This document shows positions 24,906 to 34,841 of a stretch of 64,000 nt of DNA, piece by piece. Source of the DNA: Peteryoungia aggregata LMG 23059 (lineage in GTDB: Bacteria; Pseudomonadota; Alphaproteobacteria; Rhizobiales; Rhizobiaceae). The notes below the pieces were generated by a model. It was given only the letters and a program-made list of their open reading frames with translations. It was not told the origin of the DNA and did no database searches. Both the position numbers and the translations under genes were made by a program. Position 1 is the stretch's first letter. Each line of letters starts with the position of its first letter. The stretch covers positions 372,001-436,000 of the forward strand of contig NZ_JAUSUW010000003.1 in assembly GCF_030814435.1 (NCBI RefSeq), written 5' to 3'.

Positions 24906-25187
24906 CTAGACGAAGCGGAAAACGCCGATGGCGTAGACCACGGACAGGGCCAGAGCCCACCACAGGTTCGGTCCAACGAGACCGAGCCAAGCGAGATTGA
25001 TGAAAGCCGATCCGAGCAGCGACACGAAGAGACGGTCGCCGCGGGTCGTCTCGAAGCGCAGGATGCCGGTGCGCGGATTGCCGCCCGGCGACAGGTATTC
25101 CCAGACCGCCATCGACAGGATCAGGCCAAAGATCACGAGGAAGAATGTCGTGGTCGGTATTGTCCAGGCCATCCATGTAAAGTCCAT
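24906..25187 (-). CDS. glpU: Small membrane protein of the glycerol ABC transporter (DUF2160)
   Basis: The 93-residue protein has three hydrophobic helices: TTTFFLVIFGLILSMAVWEY, LFVSLLGSAFINLAWLGLVG and ALALSVVYAIGVFRF. It matches the DUF2160 subunit found only with glycerol-type ABC importers; its exact role is unknown. The ATG at 25187 has GAGG 7 bases upstream. It lies 10 bases after glpQ. Confidence 0.92.
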   Translation of the reverse strand: MDFTWMAWTIPTTTFFLVIFGLILSMAVWEYLSPGGNPRTGILRFETTRGDRLFVSLLGSAFINLAWLGLVGPNLWWALALSVVYAIGVFRFV

Positions 25188-25197
25188 TGGAACCTCC

Positions 25198-26016
<819 letters not shown>

Positions 26017-26027
26017 CGGTATCTCCC

Positions 26028-26894
26028 TCAGCCCTTCGCGTCACTGTTGGTCATGACGGTGTAGAAAACCCAGGACAGCGCCAGGATGATCAGGAAGTAG
26101 ATGATCGACATGGCCGCCGCCGGACCGAGGTCGAACTGGCCAACCGCCATCTTGACGAGGTCGATCGACAGGAAGGTGGTCGAATTGCCGGGGCCGCCGC
26201 CGGTCAGGACGAAGGGCTCGGTATAGATCATGAAACTGTCCATGAAGCGCAGCAGGACGGCGATCAGAAGCACGCGCTTCATCTTCGGCAGCTGAATGAA
26301 GCGGAACACGGACCAGCGCGATGCGCCGTCGATCTTGGCTGCCTGATAGTAGGCATCCGGGATCGAGACGAGACCGGCATAGCAGAGCAGCACGACGAGG
26401 CTCGTCCAGTGCCAGACATCCATGACGATGATCGTCACCCAGGCATGGATCGGGTTCTGCGTGTAGTTGTAGTCGAAGCCCAGGGCGTTCAGCGAGTAGC
26501 CGAGCAGACCGATGTCAACGCGACCGAATACCTGCCAGATGGTGCCGACGACATTCCACGGAATGAGCAAGGGCAGCGCCATCAGGACAAGGCAGACCGG
26601 TACACCCAATCCCTTTTTCGGCATGTTGAGCGCGATGAAGATGCCAAGCGGCACCTGGATCGCCAGAATGATCATGGAGAAGATCAGGTTACGCCCGAGC
26701 GCATCCCAGAAGCGCTCCGATGTCAGGATATCGGTGAACCAGTCGGTGCCGGCCCAGAAGAACTGGTTGTTGCCGAAGGTATCCTGGACCGAATAGTTGA
26801 CGACCGTCATCAGCGGGATCACGGCGGAAAACGCCACGAGCACCAGCACCGGGATGACCATGAACCAGGCCTTGTTGTTCCAGGTCTTTTCCAT
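26028..26894 (-). CDS. glpP: Glycerol ABC transporter, permease
   Basis: A MalF-type permease of 288 residues with six helices. The EAA loop (LVSIPDAYYQAAKIDGASRW) lies near residue 175. The N-terminal MEKTWNNKAWFMVIPVL precedes the first helix. It starts 2 bases after the glpT stop. Confidence 0.94.
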   Translation of the reverse strand: MEKTWNNKAWFMVIPVLVLVAFSAVIPLMTVVNYSVQDTFGNNQFFWAGTDWFTDILTSERFWDALGRNLIFSMIILAIQVPLGIFIALNMPKKGLGVPVCLVLMALPLLIPWNVVGTIWQVFGRVDIGLLGYSLNALGFDYNYTQNPIHAWVTIIVMDVWHWTSLVVLLCYAGLVSIPDAYYQAAKIDGASRWSVFRFIQLPKMKRVLLIAVLLRFMDSFMIYTEPFVLTGGGPGNSTTFLSIDLVKMAVGQFDLGPAAAMSIIYFLIILALSWVFYTVMTNSDAKG

Positions 26895-26896
26895 GA

Positions 26897-27967
26897 TCAG
26901 CCCTCCATTTCCACACGCCAGCTATCGGCGAAGATGCCCATGCCGTCGGACACGAAGGTGACCTTGGGATCTGCGGGGATTTCCGAATCCTCTGGGATGA
27001 CGATCGACAGCGGATTGCCGGCAAACTGTGCGCGCACGATCTTCTGACGGCCGATGTCCTCAATCTTGGCGACGGTCACGGGCAAGCCTTCGCGTCCGAT
27101 ACGCAGGAATTCGGGGCGGATGCCGAGTTCGATCTTGCCCTGGCCTGAAAGTTTGGGCGTGCCCGGCAGGTTTACCGTCTGATCGCCAACGATGGCGGTT
27201 GCGCCACTCACCTTCACGGGCATGACATTCATGCCCGGAGAGCCGATGAAGTAACCGACAAAGGTGTGGCTGGGGCGCTCGAAAAGTTCGGCAGGCGTTC
27301 CAATCTGGACGATCTGGCCGTCATACATGACGACGACCTTATCGGCGAAAGTGAGCGCTTCGGTCTGGTCATGAGTGACGTAGACCATGGTGAAGCCGGA
27401 CTGGCGATGCAGGCGCTTCAACTGCGAGCGAAGCACCCACTTCATATGCGGGTCGATCACCGTCAGCGGCTCGTCGAAGAGGATCGCGTTGACATCCGAG
27501 CGCACGAGACCGCGACCGAGCGAGATCTTCTGCTTCTGGTCCGCCGTCAGGCCCTGCGCCTGCTTACGGGCCATGGGCTGCAAGTCGATCATGTCGAGGA
27601 TCTCGTTGACCCGCTTGTGGACCTGATCGTCCGGGACATTCCGATTGCGCAAGGGGAAGGCCAGGTTGTCGTAGACGCTCATGGTGTCGTAGACGACCGG
27701 GAACTGGAAGACCTGGGCGATGTTGCGGGCAGCCGTCGGCAGGTTGGTGACGTCAACGCCGTCGAATTCGATCCGGCCATCCGAGGGATGGATCAGGCCC
27801 GAGATGATGTTGAGCAGCGTGGTCTTGCCGCAGCCTGAGGGACCGAGCAGCGCATAGGCGCCGCCATCGTCCCATTCGTGATGGACTTCCTTCAGGGCGT
27901 AATCGCCGGCTGCGCGGGCGGCCGGGGTGTACGCGTGGCGGATATGGTCGAGGTTGATGCGTGCCAT
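26897..27967 (-). CDS. glpT: Glycerol ABC transporter, ATPase
   Basis: The 356-residue ABC ATPase has Walker A LLGPSGCGKTTLLN near residue 40, the Q-loop in AQVFQFPVVYD and Walker B ILFDEPLTVIDPHM with the downstream YVTHDQTEALTFAD H-loop. The signature region (LTADQKQKISLGRGLV) deviates from LSGGQ, as in the R. leguminosarum GlpT partner. The C-terminal regulatory (TOBE-like) domain ends in VSDGMGIFAD. I chose the ATG at 27967, with GAGG 8 bases upstream, over 27982. It forms a heterodimer with GlpS. Confidence 0.93.
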   Translation of the reverse strand: MARINLDHIRHAYTPAARAAGDYALKEVHHEWDDGGAYALLGPSGCGKTTLLNIISGLIHPSDGRIEFDGVDVTNLPTAARNIAQVFQFPVVYDTMSVYDNLAFPLRNRNVPDDQVHKRVNEILDMIDLQPMARKQAQGLTADQKQKISLGRGLVRSDVNAILFDEPLTVIDPHMKWVLRSQLKRLHRQSGFTMVYVTHDQTEALTFADKVVVMYDGQIVQIGTPAELFERPSHTFVGYFIGSPGMNVMPVKVSGATAIVGDQTVNLPGTPKLSGQGKIELGIRPEFLRIGREGLPVTVAKIEDIGRQKIVRAQFAGNPLSIVIPEDSEIPADPKVTFVSDGMGIFADSWRVEMEG

Positions 27968-27978
27968 GACGTTCCTCC

Positions 27979-29058
27979 TCACGCAGCCAGTTCGGCGGGG
28001 GCGCCAAGCGCCTTGCCGTCGGCGCCAAACGCCATCAGGTGACGGGTGTCGATGAAGACGTCGATCTCGCGGTCGGGATCAATGTCGTGGATGCCATGCG
28101 CCAGGCAAACCCAGCGGGCACTTCCATATTCGACGTGGATGAAGCTCTCGGAGCCGGCGATTTCCGAGACGAGGGTGCGTGAGCGCATGGCCATGGCGCC
28201 AGGCAGGGCAGTAAGCGACAGGTGGTGCGGGTGAAAGGCCACGGTCACTGGACCATCCGCAATGGATGAGAGATGGGCCGGCATGCCGAGGACCGGCTGG
28301 CCGTTCAGCTCGAAGCTTGCGCCCTTTTTGACGAGCGCGATTGTGTTGAGCGGCGGATCGGCGAAGGTCCGGGCCGTCAGGAGATCCGACGGGCGACGGT
28401 AGACATTGATTGTCTCGCCGAACTGGGTGATGCGGCCTTCGGAGAGCGTCGCCGTGTTGCCGCCGAGCAGCAGAGCCTCGGATGGCTCGGTCGTGGCATA
28501 GACGAAAATCGCGCCGGACTCGGCGAAGATCTTCGGCAGTTCCTCGCGCAGTTCTTCGCGCAGCTTGTAATCGAGATTGGCAAGCGGTTCGTCGAGGAGG
28601 ACGAGGTTGGCCTTCTTGACGATCGCGCGCGCCAGTGCGGTGCGCTGCTGCTGGCCCCCTGAAAGGTTAAGCGGCGTGCGGTTGAGATATGGCGTCAGGC
28701 GCAGGAGATCTGCTGCCTTGCGCACCTCGCGATCGATGGTCGCCGCATCCTTGCCCGCGACACGCATCGGCGAGGCGATGTTTTCATAGACCGTCAGCGC
28801 CGGATAATTGATGAACTGCTGGTAGACCATGGCGACGCTGCGCTTCTGGACAGGCATGCCCGTCACATCCTGCCCGTCGAAATGGACGGTTCCGGATGTC
28901 GGTTTCTCAAGGCCCGCCATCAGGCGCATCAGGGTTGTCTTTCCCGAAAGCGTGGGGCCGAGCAGGACGTTGAGCGTACCCCGCTGCAGCGTCAGGTCGG
29001 TCGGGTGAATGTGATATTCACCTCCCACCATTTTCGAGACTTTACGCAGTTCCAACAT
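27979..29058 (-). CDS. glpS: Glycerol ABC transporter, ATPase
   Basis: The 359-residue ATPase has Walker A LLGPTLSGKTTLMRLMAG near residue 32, the intact signature LNLSGGQQQRTALARA near residue 130 and Walker B LVLLDEPLANLDYKLREE. The TOBE-like C-terminus has VTVAFHPHHLSLT. A TLS insertion before GKTT replaces the usual SGC of Walker A. In the operon it follows glpD by 51 bases. Confidence 0.93.
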   Translation of the reverse strand: MLELRKVSKMVGGEYHIHPTDLTLQRGTLNVLLGPTLSGKTTLMRLMAGLEKPTSGTVHFDGQDVTGMPVQKRSVAMVYQQFINYPALTVYENIASPMRVAGKDAATIDREVRKAADLLRLTPYLNRTPLNLSGGQQQRTALARAIVKKANLVLLDEPLANLDYKLREELREELPKIFAESGAIFVYATTEPSEALLLGGNTATLSEGRITQFGETINVYRRPSDLLTARTFADPPLNTIALVKKGASFELNGQPVLGMPAHLSSIADGPVTVAFHPHHLSLTALPGAMAMRSRTLVSEIAGSESFIHVEYGSARWVCLAHGIHDIDPDREIDVFIDTRHLMAFGADGKALGAPAELAA

Positions 29059-29109
29059 ATGTCCTCAGGCCTCCTCCAAACCGTCGGTCTTTTTCAGTGG
29101 GATAGGCGA

Positions 29110-30621
29110 TCAGGCCGCCGCCAACATCCCCAGATAGGCATCCAGCCCCTTCGCCTCCTCTGGCGTCAGGAACAGACCCTGTTTCGTTCGGCGCCACAGC
29201 ACGTCTTCGGCTGTGACCGCCCATTCCTGCTCGACCAGCCAGCGAACTTCAGCTTCGTAAAGCGTGCCGCCGAAGCGGCGGCCGAGATCGGCATTCGACC
29301 GGGCCTTGCCCAGGATCGATTTCGAATCCGTGCCGTAGCAGCGGATCAGGCGCTCTGCATGTCCACGCTCCAGGAAGGGATAGGCCTTCAGTAGATCCGC
29401 AACCGTCACCTCGAAGGCGGTCGCCGCAAAGTCGCCACCCGGCAGGCGGCTGCCTGCGGTCCAGGGCGTACCCTTTTCGCCAATCGATTCGCCGATCTTT
29501 TCCAGCGCATGTTCGGCGAGGCGCCGATAGGTGGTGAGCTTGCCACCGAAGACGTTGAGCAAGGGGGCATCGCCCGCCGTTCCCTCAACCTTTAGCACGT
29601 AATCGCGCGTCGCTTCCTGTGCTTTCGAAGCGCCGTCATCGAAAAGCGGGCGGACGGCGGAATAGCTCCAGACGATATCATCCGGGCGCACCGGTTCCTG
29701 GAAGTATTCGCTGGCCGCGTCGCAGAGGTAGTTCACCTCTTCGGGGCTGATGCGCACATCCTTCGGATCTTCGGTGTAGTCACGGTCGGTCGTGCCGATC
29801 AGCGTGAATTCGCCTTCATAGGGGATGGCGAAGATGATGCGGTTATCGGGGTTCTGGAAGAAGTAGGCACGCGGATCCGTGAACTTCTTGCGGACGATGA
29901 TATGGCTACCCTGGACCAGGCGGACATTGTGTACGTTGTTGCGGCCAAAGGCGCCGGCCAGCACTTGATCAACCCAGGGGCCGGCGGCATTGACCAGCAT
30001 GCGGGCCTTGTGCGTCACGACTGAGCCATCACGCTGTGATTTCGTCGTCACAAGCCAATAGCCGTCTTCGCGATGGGCGGACACAACGCGGGCGCGGCTC
30101 AAGATGTTTGCGCCACGGATCTGCGCGTCGCGGGCATTGAGCACGACCATGCGAGCGTCATCGACCCAGCCGTCGGAATATTCGAAGGCCTTGGAGAAGA
30201 CCGGCTTCAACGGCTTGCCGGCGGGATCGCGGCGCAGGTCGAGGGTCTTCGTCGCCGGCAACAGCTTTCGGCCACCGAGATTATCATAAAGGAAGAGGCC
30301 GAGGCGGATGAGCCAGGCCGGGCGAATGCCGCCCTTCTGGAACGGCAGCACGAAACGCAGCGGCCAGATGACGTGCGGCGCCATGGCCCAGAGGACCTCG
30401 CGCTCCATCAGAGCTTCGCGCACCAGGCGGAATTCGTAATGCTCAAGATAGCGCAGGCCACCATGGATCAGCTTGGTGGCGCCCGACGAAGTACCGGAGG
30501 CGAAGTCGTTCATTTCAGCCAGGGCAACGGAGTAACCACGGCCGGCCGCGTCGCGCGCGATCCCGCATCCATTGATCCCGCCGCCGATCACAAACAGATC
30601 GTAGATTGGCTGCCCCGACAT
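29110..30621 (-). CDS. glpD: Glycerol-3-phosphate dehydrogenase (FAD, aerobic)
   Basis: The 503-residue flavoprotein opens with DLFVIGGGINGCGIARDAAG, an FAD Rossmann motif, followed by SGTSSGATKLIHGGLRYLEH. Later come LIGTTDRDYTEDP near residue 260 and GGKLTTYRRLAEHALE near residue 360, all typical of GlpD. It oxidises glycerol 3-phosphate to dihydroxyacetone phosphate with electrons to quinone at the membrane. The ATG at 30621 follows GGAGGGATA. It is first in the glpD-STPQUV-K operon. Confidence 0.97.
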   Translation of the reverse strand: MSGQPIYDLFVIGGGINGCGIARDAAGRGYSVALAEMNDFASGTSSGATKLIHGGLRYLEHYEFRLVREALMEREVLWAMAPHVIWPLRFVLPFQKGGIRPAWLIRLGLFLYDNLGGRKLLPATKTLDLRRDPAGKPLKPVFSKAFEYSDGWVDDARMVVLNARDAQIRGANILSRARVVSAHREDGYWLVTTKSQRDGSVVTHKARMLVNAAGPWVDQVLAGAFGRNNVHNVRLVQGSHIIVRKKFTDPRAYFFQNPDNRIIFAIPYEGEFTLIGTTDRDYTEDPKDVRISPEEVNYLCDAASEYFQEPVRPDDIVWSYSAVRPLFDDGASKAQEATRDYVLKVEGTAGDAPLLNVFGGKLTTYRRLAEHALEKIGESIGEKGTPWTAGSRLPGGDFAATAFEVTVADLLKAYPFLERGHAERLIRCYGTDSKSILGKARSNADLGRRFGGTLYEAEVRWLVEQEWAVTAEDVLWRRTKQGLFLTPEEAKGLDAYLGMLAAA

Positions 30622-30676
30622 TATCCCTCCACATGTTCGCACCTGCAGCATTTGCTGCCATTGCGAAAGCATGAAT

Positions 30677-30712
30677 ATATTTTTCGAAATTTAAACGAAT
30701 GTCAAACGAAAC
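30677..30712 (-). promoter_or_regulatory. glpD promoter with GlpR-type operator repeats
   Basis: On the minus strand, TTGACA (30700-30705) is followed after 17 bases by AAATAT (30677-30682). Copies of the TTCGTTT repeat flank and overlap the -35, with an extra TTTCGAAA between the elements. The same AACGAAA/TTCGTTT unit occurs in the glpR promoter. Confidence 0.5.
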
Positions 30713-31501
30713 TTATTCTGCAGATATGTGATCGCTCTCCGGAGCGGTTTCGATGATGCGGACGTCCTGCTCCGCGCAGATGGCGCGAATGCTGTCAGAG
30801 GGACAGTTGTCGGTGATAAAGGTCTGAACCTGCGAGATATGGCCGATCCGGACCGGCGCCGTGCGCTCGAATTTCGAGGCGTCGGACACCAGAATGACGT
30901 GGCGCGCATTGGCGATGATCGCCTGGGCGACTTTCACTTCGCGGAAATCGAAATCAAGCAGTGCACCATCTTCATCAATGGCCGAAACGCCGATAACGGC
31001 GAAATCCACCTTGAACTGGCGGATGAAGTCCACGGCCGCCTCGCCGACGATACCGCCATCCGAGCCGCGTACCACGCCGCCGGCGATCACCACCTCAATT
31101 GAGGGGAAAACTCGCAAGTGATTGGCAACATTGATGTTATTGGTAATGACCATCAATTCCTTATGGTCGACCAATGCGTCACCGACCGCTTCCGTCGTGG
31201 TGCCGATGTTGATGAAGAGTGAGGAATTGTCGGGTATCAGGTCGGCCGCGGCGCGGCCTATCGCCTGTTTCTCGGTTGCGGCCATGGAACGGCGCGCTTC
31301 GTATTTGACGTTTTCATTTCCGCTTGGGAAAACGGCTCCGCCGTGAATGCGGTTGAGCGCCCGGGCATCACACAGGTCGTTCAAATCCTTGCGGATTGTC
31401 TGAGGCGTGACGGCAAACCGTGCCGCGAGTTCATCCACCAGAACGCGGCCCTGCTCCTTGGCCAGAGCCATGATCTCCGCCTGTCGTGCCGAAAACATCA
31501 T
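30713..31501 (-). CDS. glpR: DeoR-family glycerol regulon repressor
   Basis: The 262-residue protein has an N-terminal DeoR helix-turn-helix (RQAEIMALAKEQGRVLVDEL, with FAVTPQTIRKDLNDLC) and a DeoR C-terminal sensor domain with LFINIGTTTEAVGDAL near residue 93 and the IGVSAIDEDGALLDFD segment. The ligand in this family is usually a phosphorylated sugar; glycerol 3-phosphate is expected here. It is directly upstream of glpD and has its own promoter. The ATG at 31501 or 31498 follows GGGAGGGG. Confidence 0.94.
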   Translation of the reverse strand: MMFSARQAEIMALAKEQGRVLVDELAARFAVTPQTIRKDLNDLCDARALNRIHGGAVFPSGNENVKYEARRSMAATEKQAIGRAAADLIPDNSSLFINIGTTTEAVGDALVDHKELMVITNNINVANHLRVFPSIEVVIAGGVVRGSDGGIVGEAAVDFIRQFKVDFAVIGVSAIDEDGALLDFDFREVKVAQAIIANARHVILVSDASKFERTAPVRIGHISQVQTFITDNCPSDSIRAICAEQDVRIIETAPESDHISAE

Positions 31502-31515
31502 AGCGCCCCTCCCTC

Positions 31516-31558
31516 TTTTCGTTTTTCTTCAGTCTAGGCCAAAACGAAACAGGGGCAA
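31516..31558 (-). promoter_or_regulatory. glpR promoter with inverted GlpR-type operator
   Basis: TTTTCGTTTT (31516-31525) and AAAACGAAAC (31541-31550) form an inverted pair. On the minus strand a -35 TTGCCC (31553-31558) and -10 TAGACT (31531-31536) with a 16-base spacer overlap it, which suggests autorepression. Confidence 0.5.
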
Positions 31559-31573
31559 TAGCCCACTTTGAAA

Positions 31574-32584
31574 CTAACGACGCCGAAGCAGCAGAATGAA
31601 GGCGAGGCCACCGGCAAGCCCGGTGATGACGCCGATCGGCATATCCTCTGGCGCCATGATCGTGCGCGAGACGATGTCCGCGAGAATGAGGATGACGGCT
31701 CCCGCGAGCGCGGAAAGCGGAATGACGCGGATGTTGTCGCTGCCTGCCGTCAGGCGGATGAAATGGGGCACGAGCAGGCCCACGAAGCCGATGGCGCCCG
31801 AGAAGGCAACCATGACGCCTGTCAGCAGCGCCGTGACAACGAAGAGTTCGGCGCGGAAGCGGGCGACCGGTACGCCGAGGGTCGCAGCCGTTTCGTCGCC
31901 CATGGCCATGGCGTTGATTTCCCGCGCCCGCACAACGAGGAAGACAAGACAGGCGGCGAGCACGATCGCGGGATAGATGAGCTGCGACCACTGGGCGAGG
32001 CCGAAGCCGCCCAGCATCCAGAAGACCACCGTATGGGCCGCTCTCGGATCGCCAAGGAAGATGGCGAGATTCCCGAGAGACGTAGCGACGAAGGCAATCG
32101 CCACACCCGAGAGGACAAGGCGATCGGCGCCGGCGCCGGTGAAACGGGTCACGGCGACAACGGCAAGCGTCGCAAGCAGCGAGCCGCCGAAGGCGAAGAG
32201 CGGGACGGTGACCAGGCCGAAGATCAGCCCGGTGTGGAGGAGCGCGATGATCGCGCCCAAAGCGCCACCGGAGGAGACCCCGAGCAGATGAGGATCGGCC
32301 AGCGGATTGCGTGTCACGGATTGCAGGACGGCACCGACCGTTGCCAATCCGGCGCCGACGAGGCCGGCGAGGATGACGCGCGGGAAGCGAACGTCCCAGA
32401 CGATGCTTTCGCGCCCTGCCGACCAGGTCGGCTCGAAGGTGCCGGGCGCGAGTTTGTTGATGAGGATCGACCAGACGGTCTCCGCCGGAATGGCGGCAGA
32501 GCCTAAGGACACGCCAGCCGTCACACATAGGGCCAGCAGGACAAAAGCCAGCCCCGCCCAGAAAAACAATCGACCCTGCATCAT
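31574..32584 (-). CDS. FecCD/BtuC-family ABC permease, riboswitch-controlled
   Basis: The 336-residue permease has about ten helices. LLGVSSGGALGAIIALL near residue 98 and the FVGLLVPHFIRLT segment near residue 243 are the gating and coupling motifs of the BtuCD/FecCD family. The C-terminus is rich in Leu and ends RRR. The start (ATG 32584 or 32581) lies 58 bases after the binding-protein stop. Because the operon is led by a cobalamin riboswitch, the substrate is probably a corrinoid or its precursor, though siderophore transporters share the fold. Confidence 0.9.
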   Translation of the reverse strand: MMQGRLFFWAGLAFVLLALCVTAGVSLGSAAIPAETVWSILINKLAPGTFEPTWSAGRESIVWDVRFPRVILAGLVGAGLATVGAVLQSVTRNPLADPHLLGVSSGGALGAIIALLHTGLIFGLVTVPLFAFGGSLLATLAVVAVTRFTGAGADRLVLSGVAIAFVATSLGNLAIFLGDPRAAHTVVFWMLGGFGLAQWSQLIYPAIVLAACLVFLVVRAREINAMAMGDETAATLGVPVARFRAELFVVTALLTGVMVAFSGAIGFVGLLVPHFIRLTAGSDNIRVIPLSALAGAVILILADIVSRTIMAPEDMPIGVITGLAGGLAFILLLRRR

Positions 32585-32641
32585 GCTGCCTTGTGTATCT
32601 CCTGCCGGGCGGGGCTGCAAAGCGGCCCCGCCTCAGGCGCA

Positions 32642-33598
32642 TTACATGTTGCGCGGGTGGAAGGCGTTCGCGAGGCGATCGATCGCCTGGACGTTACGCG
32701 GGCCTGGTGTTGCCTCGACATATTCGAGCACGACGAAACGATCCTGCTTGACCGCATCCAGGTTCTTGAAGGCCGGGTTTTCCTTCATGAAGGCGATCTT
32801 CTGCTCGGCGGTCACATCGCCGTAGTTGACGATGACGATGACTTCCGGGTTTCGCTCGATCACCGGCTCCCAGGAGACTTCCGTCCAGCTCTTTTCAACG
32901 TCGTCCATGATGTTGACGCCACCAGCCGCCTCGATCATCGCCGTTGGGATGCCGAAACGCCCGGAGGTGAAGGGCTTCTCCGTGCCGGAATCATAGACGA
33001 AAACGCGCACGGGCTTTGCGACGCCACCGATTCGCGTGGTGATCTCGTCAAGCTGCTTGCGGTAGCCGGCAACCAGCGCGTCGGCACGATCCTCGACGCC
33101 AAAGATCTTGCCGAGGTTGACCAGGTCCACGAACATGTCGTCCATGGTCGGCTTGTTCTTGTTCATGATGTGAATGCAGGATTCGGTGAGTTCGTAGACC
33201 TTGATGCCGAGGGGCTCCAGCGTCTCGGGCGTCACCTCGCCGCCAACCTTCATGCCGTAGTTCCAGCCGGCGAAGTAGAAGTCCGCATCGGCGTTCAGCA
33301 GCACTTCCTTGGTCGGATATTTCGGCGAAAGCTCCGGCAATTCCTTCACGCCTTCGCGCAGGCCCTCATCCAGCGTCTTCCAGCCGGAAATGCCGGTGTA
33401 GCCGACCATGCGGTCCTGCAGTTTAAGGGCCAGCATCATCTCGGTCAGATTGACGTCGTTCGAAATCGCGCGAGCGGGTGCGGCGTCGAAGGTGACGTCA
33501 CGATTGCAGCTCTTGACAGTCACCGGATAGGCAAAGGCGGATGAGGCGACGAAGACCGAAGCAAAAAGCGTGGCGGACAGTAGAAGACGGGAAGCCAT
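32642..33598 (-). CDS. BtuF/FepB-type ABC substrate-binding protein
   Basis: The 318-residue protein has a signal peptide (ASRLLLSATLFASVFVASSAFA). The mature part starts YPVTVKSCNRDVTFDAAPAR, then shows MMLALKLQDRMVGYTGISGW and NPEVIVIVNYGDV, the two-lobe pattern of PF01497 binding proteins. It delivers corrinoid or metal chelate to the permease. The ATG at 33598 has an AAGGATC site. It lies 20 bases after the ATPase stop. Confidence 0.9.
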   Translation of the reverse strand: MASRLLLSATLFASVFVASSAFAYPVTVKSCNRDVTFDAAPARAISNDVNLTEMMLALKLQDRMVGYTGISGWKTLDEGLREGVKELPELSPKYPTKEVLLNADADFYFAGWNYGMKVGGEVTPETLEPLGIKVYELTESCIHIMNKNKPTMDDMFVDLVNLGKIFGVEDRADALVAGYRKQLDEITTRIGGVAKPVRVFVYDSGTEKPFTSGRFGIPTAMIEAAGGVNIMDDVEKSWTEVSWEPVIERNPEVIVIVNYGDVTAEQKIAFMKENPAFKNLDAVKQDRFVVLEYVEATPGPRNVQAIDRLANAFHPRNM

Positions 33599-33618
33599 AG
33601 GGGCGGATCCTTTCAAAA

Positions 33619-34413
33619 TCAGTTCAAAGCAAGAGAGAAGGAAAAGTGATGATGGCGGAGGCCGCCCGCCTGCTGGCGGGCGGCGAGAACGCCGAATGTC
33701 CCGGACAGAGCCTGCTCGGTCAGAACCGCTTCCGGGGCGCCAAAAGCGCTCATCCGTCCGCCCTGCATCAGGGCGACATGGGTGGCGAATTCGGCTGCGA
33801 GATTGATGTCGTGCAGCGTCGTGATGATCGTCAGGTTCAGGGCTCCGAGCAGGTCGAGGATCTCGAGCTGGTGGCGGATATCGAGATGATTGGTCGGCTC
33901 ATCGAGGATCAGGATCTCGGGCTTCTGGGCGAGTGCGCGGGCCACGAGGACGCGTTGCTTCTCGCCGCCCGACAGCGTCGAGAACTGCCGATTCGCCAAG
34001 CGCAAAAGGTCGAGGTGATCGAGGGCATGCTCGGCTTCGGCGCGGTCCTGATCGTTCCAGCCGGCAAGCCCCTCGCGCCAGGGAACCCGGCCCATCATGA
34101 CCACATCCCGAACGGTGAAAGGGAAATCTCCCGGCATTTCCTGGAGAACGACGGCAACACGGCGGGCAACCTGGCGCGCACTCAGCTGCCAGATATCCTG
34201 GCCGTCAACTTCGACGCGACCTTCGAGCGGAGCGACGCCGCGATACAGGCAGCGCAAAAGCGTGGTCTTGCCGGCCCCGTTGGGTCCAACGATCGCCAGC
34301 CGGTCGCCTGCGTCGAGCACGAAGGACACATCCCGCACGAGGAAATGTGATGGTTTCGGACCCCAGCCGATATCGGTGACGCGGATGGGGCACCCCTTAC
34401 TGCTGCAGCTCAT
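33619..34413 (-). CDS. BtuD/FecE-type ABC ATPase
   Basis: The 264-residue ATPase has Walker A IVGPNGAGKTTLLRCL near residue 44, signature FSTLSGGEKQRVLVARAL near residue 140 and Walker B ILILDEPTNHLDIRHQ, typical of FecE/BtuD. The ATG at 34413 overlaps the stop of a short upstream ORF by 4 bases. It is the first full gene behind the riboswitch. Confidence 0.93.
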   Translation of the reverse strand: MSCSSKGCPIRVTDIGWGPKPSHFLVRDVSFVLDAGDRLAIVGPNGAGKTTLLRCLYRGVAPLEGRVEVDGQDIWQLSARQVARRVAVVLQEMPGDFPFTVRDVVMMGRVPWREGLAGWNDQDRAEAEHALDHLDLLRLANRQFSTLSGGEKQRVLVARALAQKPEILILDEPTNHLDIRHQLEILDLLGALNLTIITTLHDINLAAEFATHVALMQGGRMSAFGAPEAVLTEQALSGTFGVLAARQQAGGLRHHHFSFSLALN

Positions 34414-34604
34414 GGCCGAGCCTCCGAAAGGCAAGAGCCATAGGCTGTCATGCCAGGGGCATGAACAAGGGCCGGACTTGCCGGCTCACAATCTGGAAGG
34501 AAATGCATGCCCGTCCTCCGCAGGATTTCTCCGGAGGTAAAATGGCATGTGATCGGCGCGCCAGACAGCGCGGCGCGAAAGCCAGTTTTTATCCATCGGA
34601 ACAC
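34410..34604 (-). CDS. Possible 64-aa leader ORF before the cobalamin-type ATPase
   Basis: A GTG-started frame at 34604 runs 64 codons and its stop overlaps the ATPase start by 4 bases (ATGA), the coupling style of this genome. It begins just past the riboswitch end. There is no clear ribosome site and no recognisable family; a Cys and His pair is present. It may be chance. Confidence 0.25.
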   Translation of the reverse strand: MFRWIKTGFRAALSGAPITCHFTSGEILRRTGMHFLPDCEPASPALVHAPGMTAYGSCLSEARP

Positions 34605-34626
34605 CCCGTCCGCTTCGTTTTCAACA

Positions 34627-34840
34627 CTTGACGGCAGGTCTCCTGGCTCGCGGATATGCGCTGCTCCATTTGCCTTCCCACGGTGACCCGCAGTGGCCCG
34701 ACGCTCTCACGCCGCGAGAATGGACAGCAATCCGCTTACAGTTGCGGGGGCAGCCACGGTCTTGGTCCCTTTTGGGTCTTCCGCACCGTGTTCCCTATTA
34801 ATCCCCTCGGAGTCATCCGGTGGGGGAACCGTCACCTGCT
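34627..34840 (-). promoter_or_regulatory. Cobalamin riboswitch
   Basis: The minus strand shows the conserved cobalamin aptamer. CACGGTGCGGAAGACC and GGCTGCCCCCGCAACTGTAA precede AGCGG. GGGCCACTGCGGGTCACCG holds the B12-box-like GCCACTG (near 34690-34697), and GCGAGCCAGGAGACCTGCCG closes the aptamer. The sequence order and conservation are diagnostic. It precedes the BtuCDF-like operon, so corrinoid represses uptake. The expression platform is presumably in the 213 bases before the ATPase start; I do not resolve it. Confidence 0.97.
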
Positions 34841-34841
34841 T

